Positions 1 through 12,657 of a stretch of 64,000 nucleotides of DNA are shown here, piece after piece. The translations under genes and the position numbers were made by a program. Positions within the stretch are counted from its first letter, which is position 1, and every line of letters begins with the position of its first letter. This DNA comes from Sinohyriopsis cumingii (Eukaryota; Mollusca; Bivalvia; Unionida; Unionidae), in assembly GCA_028554795.2 (NCBI GenBank), contig CM068831.1, positions 32,476,644 to 32,540,643 on the forward strand. Direction: 5' to 3'. The notes under the pieces were generated by a model. The model searched no databases. It was given only the letters and a program-made list of their open reading frames with translations, and had not been told where the DNA came from.

Positions 1-549
1 GTGATGCAGACGCAAAGAACTTGTACATTTTTTAGTATGAGAAATAGCAGCTCCGACTGGTCACGTGGCTTCACTGACTTGACGGTGAACGAGTTCTCTC
101 AAGATTTTAAAGCACATAAAAAATTCTTCCATGAAAAATAATTACACAGCTATAATGATCCGACTTTACTCTTAAATTTTTCCATACGTAACAGATGTGT
201 ACCAAAAATGTTAAACGGTTAAAATTGCTGTTAAATGCAACATACACTACACTGCTTTAGAGTTAACAGGCAGGCCTATGTGTATGGAGTCAAATAGGTA
301 ACAAGTGTTCTATTTATAGCACACTGCACTGGGTAACTTTGCTACATGTATATCGAAGGGCTACAAAGCCATACACTCTATAAGGTAAGGGTTAATGATG
401 CATATTACTCATGTAAAATGGTGAAAGTCCTACTGTAGGTCATTTTATATTCAAGCATGATGTGCCTGCATTCTTATCTAATGAGCAATAAATACTTAAA
501 ACCCCATGAAATTAATAATTCTATTTTTAATAATTATTCAATGTCATAC
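1..549. other. no gene seen; probable USP8 intron
   Basis: No exon, RNA gene or repeat could be supported here. Because coding exon 2 of the USP8-like gene ends with a GT donor at 549/548 on the minus strand, this stretch is most simply the following intron. The 60-residue plus-strand ORF at 457-639 overlaps the exon on the opposite strand and is a shadow. Confidence 0.5.
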
Positions 550-694
550 CTTTTGTTTCTTGTAATCTGCAGTTTTCTTGATGAAAGAGACAACATTGAA
601 ATACTTCATGTAGAGAACGTAGGCCCGTTCTTCGTCTGACATTCTCTCACTGTGTTCTGCTTCCTTCAACATTTTCTCTGCTGTCTTGACCAGG
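550..694 (-). CDS. USP8: USP8-like deubiquitinase, coding exon 2
   Basis: A 145-bp exon with an AG acceptor (…TGTTCAG) and a GT donor (AAG|GTATGA). It encodes a helical segment with the hallmark DEERAYVLYMKYF, then a Lys-rich end, as in the N-terminal MIT-like/USP8-dimer domain of USP8. USP8 (UBPY) is a cysteine deubiquitinase acting on endosomal cargo and ESCRT-0; this domain mediates endosome/ESCRT-III contact. The exon starts in phase 2 and ends on a codon boundary. Exon 1 supplies the two missing bases, so the two exons give exactly 85 codons. AMSH/STAMBP has a related domain, but the start of exon 1 and this motif fit USP8 better. The catalytic domain would lie left of the window. The exon is intact, unlike every mobile-element gene here. 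Confidence 0.8.
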
Positions 695-3166
695 CTGAAC
701 AGATATAAAATGTTCTGTAACAGACCTGGAACTCTAAAGCTTTAATACAATGGGTTGGGGTATTTTTTCTTCTTATATTTTACCCCAATTATGCCATTAA
801 TTTTAATGTATATACATCACTTAAAGAGTGGAAATTCAACACTATAAAGTGATTGGAAATGCAAAAATTATAACTTACCCTGACACATTTATGTATCTGT
901 TATTGTTATGTGCCGAATGTAATTGCTGATGATGCAGACGACACCAGTAGTTGTGTCAAGTACGATGCTGCTCATCATTAAATCTTCATAAATTGTAACT
1001 TCATATGAATTTTTCATTCAGATATGTTTATCCAACTTAATTTCCCTTCAAAACAAGAATGTGAACAGGACTAAACTGAACAGAGAGTCTCTCTGTCTTC
1101 AGGAGTTGACACAAAACAATGAGTTCTCATGGCTGACGTGAAACTACTGGTTTTACATACTGAATTCATCTGATTTATTATAATGAAATTTCACTTGATT
1201 GCTGTAAATGCTGACCTTCTTTATGCAAGTATGTGTATGTTCTGAATGGTTAAACATTATTGGTCTTTTCTTACTGATACTAGTATCTGATGTTTGATGG
1301 ACAATACATAATGCAGAATCTGCTATACATGTTTTGTTGTATGATGAGCTGGAGTCATGAAGACCAACAAACAATAGTCAAAACATTAGTGTTTCATCAC
1401 ACATAAGGTTTTTTAATAATTTTCATAGTTGCCCATGTTACTTATTTTTGAAACACAGATTACACCCAATTTATTTCCATATGAATGCAAATAGTTCGTC
1501 ATAGGTATTGTGTAAAAAAGTTTACTTTTACGGTTCAGCAAAAGATACAGCATTAACAGGATCTTTGGCTTAAAATTTAAGCAATATCAATGAAATTATC
1601 CAATAGATGCTGTTATTGTCTGACAAAGAGGACACCAAAGAACCAATCTTACATACTTATTATAAGTGTGTGTGATTTGGATTTTTAACATAGCTTTTAA
1701 ATTAACAAGTTTAGTCATATCACTATGATGTCTGCAGCGTGGCAATTTATAGTGATGCTCACACTGGGGCATAATGCTGCCAGTCACATTATCTGGACAC
1801 CAGGCTGACCAATTCCAAACACTAACCTCTTAATGAGCTCCAAGTGAGGCAGCTGCTAGTACCATTTTTACAAATCTTTGCTATGACTTGGCTGCTGTTC
1901 AAACCCTCGACCCTCATAGCTTAGTTACAACAGTCCAGTGATAGGATTGCAGATTTAAAGGGCTTTTTTATTTGTCTACATGCTTGTAGTAATGTTAGGA
2001 ATTGGTTATATTGTACTTGTTTTTTTGTCTTCATAGTTTCACACACACAAAAAAAATGAAGTCAGAAAACAACTTTGACTGTACATCTTCTCCAATTCCA
2101 CAATACAGACTTGTCCCATAAGTTTCTGACCTACATTATTGCATTTTAAAAACATAATATTGAGACTTTGCTTTCTATGAACTGCTTATTTTCTTGAATA
2201 TATCTACCAATGGTTTACAAAAACAGACAATCTAATAAAGTGGTACTTCCCAGACACACTGATGTCTTCCATTATTTGCTCATGACAAGTTCACTTACGA
2301 TTTCAAACAGAGTTTATAAAGAAAATAATGTACTCATGGCAGTTAAAATATTCAGATCACAGATTCTATTCTTAAAACATAAGCTTTTTCTAATATCAAA
2401 GAATAACATGCAGAAATCGGGCAGTGATAGTTGCTATATTACTTGTGAAATGGTTAATGTCAGTCAGCTATTAAAACACATGCTATTTAAAGGGCAAGAG
2501 TTAGTCAGTACAACTGATATCAACAACAGCTATTTGATTGCTTTATGCCTACATATCACTTTGAACTGAAACAAAACACTGGAATTAACCTGGCTAAAGC
2601 ATGGGAGCCTTAAAAAGAAACGTACTCAATGTACTTGTAAAAATATCACAGAGCGAAGTCGTTTTCACTTTCCAAAACAGATGGAGTCAAAGTTTACAAT
2701 TTTTAGGCAACTTAGTTGCCCACTTCACCTGGCTGTGTCACTCGTTAGATGTCCTATTTCAGTTAGTGAATATTTTGTGCTTTAACCTGATAGCATGATG
2801 GCTGCTCAATTTTTCCTGCAATGCATTTACAAATAACAACCCAAGAGCATCTAGCTTGCAATGCAACATCAGTTGCTCATAATCAGTTAAAGCAGACATT
2901 GCTTGCTTAGAACTGTACATGTCTTGCAAAAAGAAAACCCAAAACAATGTAAAATTCTATAAAGATTCTTGACAAGGATTCAACCCAACTTTACAAACGT
3001 CAAAATGTACACTTCAAGACACACTTATGAATCAACGAAACCTAAGGTCCTTGAAACAAGTGTATATTATGCAAAAAAGAAAGGTTACTTCATGCAATGA
3101 AGAAATGGATTATCCATTAGCAAACTCATAAATCACCATATTTCAGGGGCAATATATTCTACTTAC
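695..3166 (-). other. USP8-like intron 1
   Basis: This is the intron between the two recognised USP8-like coding exons, with GT at 3166/3165 and AG at 696/695 on the minus strand. It holds one copy of an interspersed repeat (about 1,674-1,935). Short ORFs at 2,210-2,569 and 2,759-2,947 have no recognisable content or convincing splice borders, so no gene is called for them. Confidence 0.6.
1674..1935 (+). repeat. interspersed repeat family, copy A
   Basis: Starts GATTTGGATTTTTAACATAG and is clearly related to 16,837-17,080 and 50,437-50,535. All three share the order of short blocks: 'cagtcatat', 'atgtctgcag', 'ggcatcat', then (in A and B) 'cagtcacattat', 'caccaggc', 'gaccaattc'. Copy A is the longest and ends near 'caaaccctcgaccctc', which looks like a tRNA-type B box (GGTTCRANNC-like) and suggests a SINE. 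Each copy follows a GT-rich tract. No ORF is present. Confidence 0.55.
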
Positions 3167-3297
3167 ACTTTAGCACTTGTGCTGTTCATTTTTGGAGGCA
3201 GTTCAGACATAGTATTCAACTGACCAAGACTTTTGGCCAGATACAGTTCTTTCCTGCTCTTTTCTGAACTTGGCATTTTGATGGAGGGTTAAATTAT
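3167..3297 (-). CDS. USP8: USP8-like deubiquitinase, first coding exon
   Basis: Acceptor TTTCAG, 21 bases of 5' UTR, then ATG at 3276. The exon codes 36 residues plus two bases and ends at a consensus donor GTAAGT. The peptide begins MPSSEKSRKELYLAKSLGQL, matching the expected 'KELYL..SL..L' opening of USP8 just before its MIT-like domain. The split codon completes in phase with the exon at 550-694, which is strong evidence the two belong together. An acceptor upstream of the ATG shows at least one further 5' UTR exon to the right, not identified with certainty. Confidence 0.78.
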
Positions 3298-5028
3298 CTG
3301 AAATATAGCAAGGAAATTGTTGAAGTAAAAAAAATATAAAATATAAAAAAAACAATTGAAAGTAATACAAAAAAGCCAAATAAACAATTGCTGGTCAATA
3401 CTCTGCATACTAACTGCTGCATCTATTTTAATTTCTCCACAGGACTGAGGGGCTGCCCTTGTTTATTTGTATGTTTCCTTCTTATCATATTTCTTAAGTG
3501 GGTTGGCATTTAATTAAATATAATGTTATGTATATTTAATTTGTATTGTTTATTAGGTTTTTTTTCTCCATTTATTTATTTTATTATATACTGTTGATAA
3601 TGTAACACTGTACATTGGACTTGACCTTATCCATAATCAAGTTAATTTTCTACCTAACCTGAATCATTAATTTTGGTTTTGGAAACAAAATGTTCAACTC
3701 AATGTGATGAGGCTGTACCCACCTTCTGAGCTCTGTAGCATCAAGGTCATGTAAGATATATCAAGGCGGGTGGTATTATAAAAAAGCAGACAGAGGTATC
3801 TCTGTGATGATACGAAATAATCTGGATGTTCTAATTGCATTACAAAATGCAGATTGAAAAACATGTTTTTAAAACCATTTTTTTACACCCAAAATTTGCC
3901 TGTTGACAGAATCAGATTTTGTCTGGATTTTAAACTTTTTGGTCTATGATGTATGGCAGACCAGTCTGAAATAGATATAGACAGGTGAACCTTTGCAAAA
4001 CGTAGGATAAGTTGTGGATTGGGAGTAAGAAGTGGCCAGGAAATGAAAATGATGTGTCCAATAAGCTTCCCCCCCTCCAACTTTTACCATTCTGCACATG
4101 TGCAAGTGAAATAGCCAATGAAAAACAATGTTTCTAGCACAATTAGACATCAGTCTAGGCAATCAAAACTGAAAGCAGATATATTTGGATGTATTCATAA
4201 TTAATCTCCAAAATGTTTATCCTACCCTCATTTCAGGCGAAAATGACAAAAATCTCTGGGGCCAAATGAGTTTATGACTGAATATAACAGGTATTTATGT
4301 ATACATCCGTGTGCTTTTCTACACTGGATTGAAAAGTGTCAAACAGGTCATGTATAAGAAAATAGTTCGAAGTTATATTGCAATTAGTTAGGTATATGTT
4401 AGTGGTGATTTTTTACTGTTCTGGACATGTGCAAGTAAAACAGTCAATGAAAAACAATGTTTTGACTGCAAGAACAAACTTAAAGACCTAACAATGTTTC
4501 CTACCTTAAATATTCTCAGCATGTTTTTTTTTAATGTTTTCTAATTTCATAGTGTTTGTTTTTATAATCATATCATTTAGGTGTTTTTATCTTATTGGTG
4601 TTGTTATTATTTAGTGACCTTCTTTATGTATTTATGACAACCATAATTATGTTGTTGTCTTCATCATAAAATGCTGTTTATGGCCACAATACATGCCTTC
4701 ATACCTCTTTTATGAACTTCTGTCAAGGTTGTTCAGGACTAAATCTATTTTATTTGCATGCAGCATGAGCACATAAAAGTTCATGTTTAATATCTCTAAG
4801 TTTTACTCAAAATCTACTAAGTGCATTATTCAGAAATGACAATGGCATTTCATTTTCACCACACACAGATTCCATATTGCTGTACACTGCTTTAAAGTAT
4901 GTAGACAAAAAATTATGGAACTGTTTTTATTATAAGTTATTCTTACACACACTCACTGCTAAGTGGTGCAGTATATTTAACTGAGAGAAATGAGACATCA
5001 CTATTAACATAATATTTAGGAAGTGTCC
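3298..5028. other. no gene seen; one short duplicated block
   Basis: Probably 5' UTR intron of the USP8-like gene. The only structure noted is a roughly 45-bp block at 4,087-4,133 ('acatgtgcaagt…caatgaaaaacaatgttt') repeated at 4,413-4,463 in direct orientation. No coding signal was found. Confidence 0.4.
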
Positions 5029-5853
5029 ATTCACACGACTGCCATGTGGCTACCTTTGACAAGACTATTCATATGGCCACTTTGTGGGCAGAACAGTAAA
5101 GATTATCTGCATGGTGATAAGTAAGAACATTATGGACAAGTCTGAAATATTTTGATTATTGTTTCCAAATTAAAATAAAACCAGAAAAAACATGTTTGCT
5201 ACGGAGGGAAAGGCCATCCATTTCCAACCCATGAACTTTTTAATAAAAGGCCTCATGTTGCTTTATGTGACAATTACGATGGAAAAATATTATCTAGATT
5301 AGTTGCATAAAATTATGTTCTGAATAATATGATTTAATAGTGTTAAAGGTACTTTCACTTCCAAACCAAATAGCAAAAAATGGTCATACAGACGATTGTA
5401 CTTCATTGCTATTTAAAATGATCATTCCACAAAACCATCAATGTAGGTGTAAGACATAACAATATGGAGAACATATGTTCTGTTGTGCACTTGGCTTTTT
5501 CAACCATCCAGTTAGGATGAATGGGTGTTAACACGTGTTATAGGCAATTTTTCAATATGACATTATAGATCTGATTGGTGACACAAATGATTATGTTATT
5601 GCAGAAGATGCAGTGATAGTGTAATATTGTACCAGCATTGCCTATAGTCATTTGAAAAATAGACCAGATAGATGACAGCTGCTTTAAGTAAATTATGCAA
5701 TGGACGGCCATATGAATATTATTTCTAAGCTCAGGTAAGAGACATTTTGTAAAGTTAACTGTGGCCATGTTAAGTCTTTTTGTAAGTGGCCGCAGGGCAG
5801 TTGTGGGAAGTCTTTTCAAAAGTGGCCACATGGCGGCTGTGCAAATAGCTTCG
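5029..5853. repeat. candidate foldback/MITE-like element
   Basis: The ends are inverted relatives. The left end carries 'ctgccatgtggctacctttgacaagact' style blocks and the right end, reverse complemented, carries 'ccgccatgtggccacttttgaaaagact'. Each arm contains a second '…tggccact…' block. The internal 700 bp shows no transposase, so it would be a non-autonomous element. Boundaries are approximate and no target duplication was resolved. Confidence 0.4.
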
Positions 5854-6334
5854 GTCTAATATTTAGCTATTTCTTCACAGAATATCATCCCCCACCCACC
5901 TGTACTGAATTGAGCATTACTAATACCCCTTAAAGTATTAGAAAGGACGATGGTTATAGTACAAGTCACACAGGTCATATAGGCATCCAACACCAAGTAT
6001 TTCAGTAATGGATGTCATTTTTTAGAATTTGATTTTTCATACCTTTAAGTGGCAAGTATTCACTTCATTTGGGTTCATATACATCTATGTTCCTTTGGAA
6101 GGTCATTATTTTGATGCCCCAATAGGTGCTTATGGCAAAGTCAATGTTAAAGTACATAATCATTTTTGGGTGAAGTTGTGACCCAGTACAATCCGGATTT
6201 AATGTCAGGTGCTGTGATGTCACAATGAAAGGTACACATATTAATAACAAATTCGTACTACCCTCAATTGAGACAATTCTACTGGACACACTCTTATTTT
6301 GACCCATGTTTAGTACATGGCCACCTTTGTTTTA
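5854..6334. other. no gene seen
   Basis: Non-coding sequence between the two foldback elements. The minus-strand ORF at 6,065-6,307 is short and unrecognisable. Confidence 0.4.
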
Positions 6335-6701
6335 GTCCTACATGTAAGACCTCGACGCTGATATTTATATATATATCTTACTGCCTAAATAATGGTGCTG
6401 TGTATTGTTTTTTATGTCGACTAACATCGTAATGAAAGAAACAATTTCAGGACTATCTCACACAACTGGCAGCCAATAATGACGCTTTTTGTACAAAGAA
6501 AAGTCATAATGTTTTAGTCAGAGTTTACTTACTCTGATGTTTTTTCTCTATAAAATTCATATTCTCACAAAAGAAATGGACCTGTTTTCAAGTTTTGTTG
6601 GCCTAAATTTCAGTTGGCTGGAATGCGTCAGAAGCGGGGAATGTCGAAATCAGGTTAAGCTGAAGAATTCATTTCTAATTAAACGAATAAAAATATATTA
6701 A

Positions 6702-9293
6702 CCCTTAAAGTGCTAGTTGCGACATTAGTCATGCTGTTGGTCTAGGTCTCATAGTGCTTGTCGTGACTTAAGTCATTTTCCAGGTAAGCAACAATGTACA
6801 CATCCTATTACTTCAACTTGCCATGACTGCTTGTAAAACTACATTTGATTGGTTCATAGAGGCCCGAAACAAGCATTCTATTGTACTTTACTATGTATTT
6901 AGCAAAGAAGTTTTCTGAGCATGTGGTACCTGGAAAAAATGTAAATGGCTGATGCTGAATATGACAGTGATTTCTTGCAACAAATACTGACTTCTAATAG
7001 TGATGACATCAATGATTTTGAAGGATTTGAGGAGGATGAAATTACTGGAGCCGGTGAAGTGTTGATGAAAATACCCATGAGTGATTTTGAGCCAGGAATT
7101 TATGTGGAACTAGAGTTGGATGTGCATGTTGGCTGGACGAGAAAAGATGGCATGCCTGTCAACCCCCCATTCACTGGTACTTCAAAATTAAATGTTGAGA
7201 TGGTGAATACTGAATCTATTGACTATTTTAGACTTTTGTTTGATGACGAGTTATTGCATCTTATAGTAGATCAAACAAATCGTTAATACAGATCAGAGAG
7301 TTCCTGGGGCAGACTTGAAGGAGAACAATCGCGCAAAGAAATGGCAGCCTGTCACACCTGAGCAGCTAAAACTCTTTTTTCCAGTGATTATAGCAATGGG
7401 TTTGGTACATAAATCTGATCTCGATTCATACTGGGCTACTGATGATGTGATATCAACCCCATACTTCAGCAAAAAAATGAGTAGGGATAGATTTCTAGCC
7501 ATTTTAAGCAATTTACACCTGGCAGATAACGAGAAAATCAAGGTGACGCTTAACACAAGATCCACCCAATGATTGAAAATAACGAAGCATTTGCCGAGGT
7601 TTATTCACCAGATATGAACCTCAGTTTTGATGAGGCTACCTGCCCTTGGAAAGGTCATCTGAAATTTCGAGTTTATAACCCTGCCAAACCTAACAAGTTT
7701 GGCATAAATCTGTTCCAGGTGTGTGAGGCAAGCAGTGGATATCGTATTGGCTACTGCATTTATGCTGGTAAAACATGTGGAAACCTTGACAATTATTGTG
7801 AAGGACTAGAAATAAACACTGATGAGCTGAGTAAAACAACAAAAATTGTGACTGGTTTGCTCTGCAAGTGTAGTCTTTAGAATAAAGGACACAGAGTATG
7901 TATGGATAACTATTATTCATCACCTGAACTTTTTAAGGAACTTGAGTTGCTAAATACCTCTGCATGTGGAACCTTGCGAACTAAAAGAGGAGGTGTTGCA
8001 GAGGCAATGAAGGTAAAACAAAAACTAAACCATGGTAAGTATTTTTTGCAGAAAGGACAATTTGCTACTGGTGAAATATCATGACAAACGAGATGTAAAT
8101 ATGATCTCAAGTTTTCATAAAGCTAAGGTAGCAGTGATCAGTTAAACAAATTTTGCAACAAACACGCCTGTAATGAAACCCATATGTATTGTGGATTATA
8201 TGAGAAACATGAGAGGAGTAGATTTAAGTGACCAATTTAACCAATACAATCCTGTAGTAAGAAAATCCAAGAAATGGTGGAGAAAACTATTTTTTCATCT
8301 GTTGAATGTAGGTATTGTAAATGCCTATCAGTTGTACCTGAAATTCTCACCTATGCAGAAGAAACTAAGTCATCATGATTTATATGTTTCAGTAGTGAAG
8401 TCATTGGTTCAGAAGCAGGAGATGTGTCTGAACCTACTAAGAGAGGAAAAAAATTTGCTTTTGACCAACCCGAATGCCTCATTGGGAGGCATTTCCCTGA
8501 ATTTATTCCAGCTACACCTGGAGCTAAACAAGCACAACCTGCACATGATTGTGTTGCTTGTAATAAGAAAAGAAAGGACCATGAGGGATTCAAAAGAAAG
8601 CAAACATCTTTCAGATGTAAGACATGCCAAGTGGCACTTTGAGTACCTGATTGTTTCAGGTTATTCCACAAACGTGTAAATTACAAACAATATGAATGCA
8701 GTAGTTCAGATGAGTTAGAATAACACCTGAACAGGTAATAAACACAATGGGCGACTCTGTAAGCTCACAAGTTGACATGAGATAATGCAAATATATTAGA
8801 ATAAATAATAAGTTAAAAAAAATTCATGAACATTTACTACTGACTCTGGGGGTCTAAACTTACCTGTCACATTCATGGAGTTGATGTTTACAAAACTGTT
8901 ACCTTTTCTTTACCTGTGATTTTCACAATTTAGATATAACATAACATGTACATGAACATGGTTGAACTACTAAAGAATATAATATTTCTTATATATATTT
9001 GAACTTTTCCATTAAAAAACAAACAAAAATACAGATGAAAAACAATTACAACTTGTCTTTTTACCTGTAGTTGCACCTGTACATGCAAATATGTTAAACT
9101 TACACATGTGCCTTGATGCTAATCTTAAGGTTTAGGCATCCACCATCATTTTTCATAAAGGGGTTGTGTATCTATTGTGTATATTTATTAAAATGCACAT
9201 AATTTAAAAACTGTGCAGTTTTTTTCTTTCTTTTTCTCAAACAATTCAGCACTGAGGGATCTTGTACTGCAAAACAATATAGCACTTAAAGGG
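6702..9293 (+). mobile_element. piggyBac-superfamily transposon
   Basis: Flanked on both sides by TTAA (6,698-6,701 and 9,294-9,297), the piggyBac target. Terminal inverted repeats are CCCTTAAAGTGCTA at the left and CCCTTTAAGTGCTA (reverse complement) at the right, 13 of 14 identical. The 2.6-kb body holds one transposase pseudogene on the plus strand, leaving about 240 bp of left and 570 bp of right non-coding sequence. The insertion is in the centre of the foldback element at 6,335-9,644, so it is younger than that element. Confidence 0.88.
6945..8723 (+). pseudogene. piggyBac transposase, broken
   Basis: An acidic N terminus is followed by the DDE_Tnp_1_7 fold in pieces. A helical region (KKWQPVTPEQLKLFFPVII) comes first; the first catalytic Asp is in NLSFDEATCPWKG; the second in VCMDNYYSSPELF; the third in MRNMRGVDLSDQF followed by KWWRKLFFHLL. 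The C terminus has the cysteine-rich zinc domain (DCVACNKK…FRCKTCQVAL). Breaks: frameshifts near 7,285, 7,568, about 8,065 and 8,410; stops at 7,878, 8,141 and 8,639, where a Cys position of the zinc domain appears to have become TGA. Total length, about 590 codons, is normal for the family. Catalytic Asp residues are all still visible, so the loss is recent to moderate. No activity is possible as it stands. Confidence 0.88.
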
Positions 9294-9646
9294 TTAATAT
9301 TGCAGAAAGTGTTTAGATAGCATTGTTTCGTTCGAGATTCTTATCATTACTTTTAACCGATTTTGGTATTCCCAGCTTCCATCGCAGTCCAGCCAACTGA
9401 AATGCAGACCAACAGAACTTGAAAACATGTCCATCTGCTTGTGTGTGAATTTTAATTTAGTAGGAAAAAGACATCAGAGTAGGTAAAGTCTGACTAAAAC
9501 ATTATAACTTTAATTTTTAGAAAAGCGCTAATATGGGCTGCCAAGAGTGTGACATAAAAACATGCTATACAGCTCCGTTATTTGGGCAGTAAGACTTAGA
9601 CGCCCAAAACATAAATATCAGCGTTGAGGTCTTACATGTAGGACTA

Positions 9647-12600
9647 CCATTACAGAAGTCCATAGCGATAGATAATTTTCGTCTGGAAGTTTCTTGGCGA
9701 TAGTTAAGGTGCAGAGCATTCAATAATCAGGATTGAACAAACTTTGGTTAAAGCAAATTAGTGTAACATTTTAAAAGAATAATTTGTATTTAAAATTAGT
9801 AAATGAGCATACCCATGTGACTTGTACTATAGAATTGAGCAGAGAAGGAAGGGAATATGAAATAGTGAAACTATGACATGCATTATGAAATTCATTTAAA
9901 TATTGATATGGGCTCCTGTTTTTGTTTTCCAGTACGTATTTAAGTATCCTGAAATATATATCGACCTATGTGATAATCGGTGCGCTAATAGTCTCCAAAT
10001 TTAGAATCTTTGACAGATTTAACTACTTCCGCCATGTTTACAAAACACAGCCATCAATAAATGAAGCAATATTTTAACGGAACGAATGACAAGAGAAAAT
10101 ATTTGTTTTGTATAGAGTCCTTTCTAAGATAATTTTATTCTGTTATTTTTTTACAGTAAATATCCTGCATAAAATTGAAAAAGTTAATAATTCTTTTCTT
10201 TTTTTACCATTATAATCACATAAAATATTTCGTTTCCTTGAATTATCATGATATGGCTACAATTGGAGTTGTGTCGGCTATTTGGAATCCGGCTACAATA
10301 GTACTTCCAGTTCAGTACCCTACGAATGTAGTTGTAGTCTATTTTTAGAACATTTTGTCCTCTCTCTCATTTTGGTGGTGATAGGAGAGTTATATTTATG
10401 TATTTTTGGTAGGGATTTAAAAGTAATTGTTTATTCTTGAGAATATGAGTTCATGGTGTGGTTTTCTGTGTGTATTTCGGCGACAGTAATAAGGCCTTGG
10501 CGGTGATCCTGAAGTGAAATCTGTGTTCTGTTTACATGCTGCTTTGTTGACAGTCTAGTCTCCAAAAAATGCAGGTCAGCCTTTGACAAGAGCTTCACCG
10601 TGAAGTCATCTTTGAAGGTATTTTAAATTAACATATGATTTGTATTGATTGTCACACAGTGAAAAGGTCAGTATTGAGAAACAAATATAGTGAACATATG
10701 GTAAAATTAATTGTTCTATGTACATTTCTGCGAGCTGCGAGACGAAAATATGATACGTATGAATATGGCTATTATTGTATTCGAAAAAGTAACTGGAACG
10801 AAAATATGGACATTGCCTACAGTACTGTATAGTTATTGTTGGCTGGATGAAACTGCTTCATTGCTTCGTTGTGTTTTGGGGGGTTATATTTCAGTAACAA
10901 ATGATACTTAATACCTATGAAGTATGAAAAGTGGTTCGAGTGGTATAAAAACAAAAACTCAACCACCAATTATCACTTTGCTCTAGATTTACTAGAAGGG
11001 TCCCAGATCACACAGGTAGTTCACGGAACGAGAGATGACTTTTTAGTATTGTACTAAACAGGACTTGAGATGACTACATAACTGTAGTATACAGAACGTG
11101 AGAGGACTTTGTTGAATTGTAGTACACAGAACTTAATAGGTCTTTGCATAATATTTCCACCATGCTCAAGGTAACTTTTCAGGATTCCTGTTGTTTATAA
11201 ATTTTTATTATTTTATTGACGTACTTCTCAAAATTTTGCTGATTTAGTACATTTTCAAACCTAAACAAATAATGAAGTATCTTAATTCTCTCCTATAGGT
11301 ACATTTGTTTGACTTTAGTATAAGCCATTATGTTAAAGATAACTGACACAATAGTCCCTAAACATGGATTGTGTTTGTACGAGACAATTTCAAAGATTAA
11401 GGATTTCAGGGGTAAGATAAGACATTTAAACAAGCATAATAGTTGTTCATGTAAATATACATAATGATATAAATATTGAGTTTATTCCTTCAAATTGTAT
11501 AAGGCAGTAATTCTAATAATAGTAATAATGATAATAAAAATAATTTTCTACTGTACCCAAAAAACAGTATATAATTTCAAATTAATATACTTTGCTAACT
11601 TCACTTGTACGATTCGTATGTCACGTACACAAATAAGCTTGGCGGCATCTTTTATATTAAACTACGTTCTTGTTTCTTTATATATCTATAATATCATTCA
11701 TCTTTTAAAAATATGTTTTTGGGTTTGTTTGTTTTTTTACTTGCGGGAAGACTACTAAACGGTAAGCGAGCGAGACGCTTGACGAAAATTTACTTGTAGT
11801 CATCGCTCGACCAACAGATTTGGATTTCTCGACATGTAAGGAGAGAGATCAGATAGCTATCATTGAACACATCTCAAATTCTTGGGGGCTGGGTTGGTTA
11901 GTTTGCAGACTGGTGGTCTTTTCAAATCTATATACCCCTCATTACAAATAAAATAAAATAAATACGCACAACTGTGAAACACGTTTAAAGAGCAAGTTAG
12001 GCCGAGAACTACAGCGAAGTCAAAAGAAAGAGATGCAAAACTCATCGTTAACCACGGAAGCTGGCACTAAAAGTAAATCTGATGCAGTAGTAGACGTTGT
12101 GTTTTTTTTTATATGTTACAGGGGAGGCTATTCTAAATTGAAAGAACATGTTCTTACCCCTTTTGTTTTTCTAATATATGAATAACAAAAGGCCTACCCC
12201 TCAAAAAACTCTAAAGAAAAATGAACAAAAATATTTATAAAAGATAAATTCTTCTCGTGCTCGAAATAAATATATTACTGATGCAAATAATTTTGACAGC
12301 CGTTATTATCCATTTTGAGCATTGTGCAATGATCATAATTTGAACGAAACGAGAATGAGTTGCACTTGCTGCACATTTAAGGCAGGATGCCCATTTAGTC
12401 TTGACGGGTATTCAAGTCCAGCTCGTTCAAAGTAAGTTTAGAAAATTAAAGGCCCTGAGAGCTCTCTTATACTCCTTCTTGAGAAGTACAATCTGTTGTT
12501 TTATCATCTGAAAATGGCAAGGACAAAGCAAACAGTTTAGAAGTACTGGGACCCCCAACATGACTACCTATACTGTCTATTACGGACTCAAATCTTAACA

Positions 12601-12657
12601 AGGGTACGAATCAACATATATCAAATGTCAAATATACAAATATAAAGAAAAAATACC
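9647..12657. other. non-coding; possible host promoter region
   Basis: No coding exon could be supported. Around 10,020-10,620 the sequence is less AT-biased. The stretch 10,553-10,618 has a cag| start and a |gtat end and could be a plus-strand exon, but carries no recognisable protein. At 10,985-11,160 three loose copies of a 'cagaac…gagatgactttt…tgtagtaca' unit of about 50 bp occur in tandem. Otherwise nothing was seen. Confidence 0.35.
10020..10040 (-). promoter_or_regulatory. YY1/ETS-like motif, candidate USP8 promoter
   Basis: On the minus strand the sequence reads AAACATGGCGGAAGTAG, combining a YY1-type ATGGCGG with an ETS-type GCGGAAGT. This pairing is common at TATA-less housekeeping promoters. 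It lies upstream of the USP8-like coding exons in the right orientation, and an upstream 5' UTR exon is required. The call rests on motif and position only. Confidence 0.2.

Larger units (their letters stand above)
6335..9644. mobile_element. foldback DNA element with piggyBac nested inside
   Basis: Two arms of about 350 bp (6,335-6,697 and 9,298-9,644) are inverted copies of each other. Both outer ends read AGTCCTACATGTAAGACCTC (the right one after reverse complement, with one difference nearby) and both are flanked by TA, a possible TA target duplication. Arm similarity continues through 'gttttagtcaga', 'ttactctgatgt' and 'cagttggctgga' almost to the centre. Without the nested insert the element would be about 710 bp, a hairpin-like non-autonomous transposon. 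The arms have diverged by roughly a tenth by eye. No protein is encoded in the arms. Confidence 0.7.

Noticed and set aside
2210..2569. 119-codon plus-strand ORF as a gene
   Set aside because: Lies inside the USP8-like intron with no recognisable motif, Kozak or splice context; AT-rich chance ORF.
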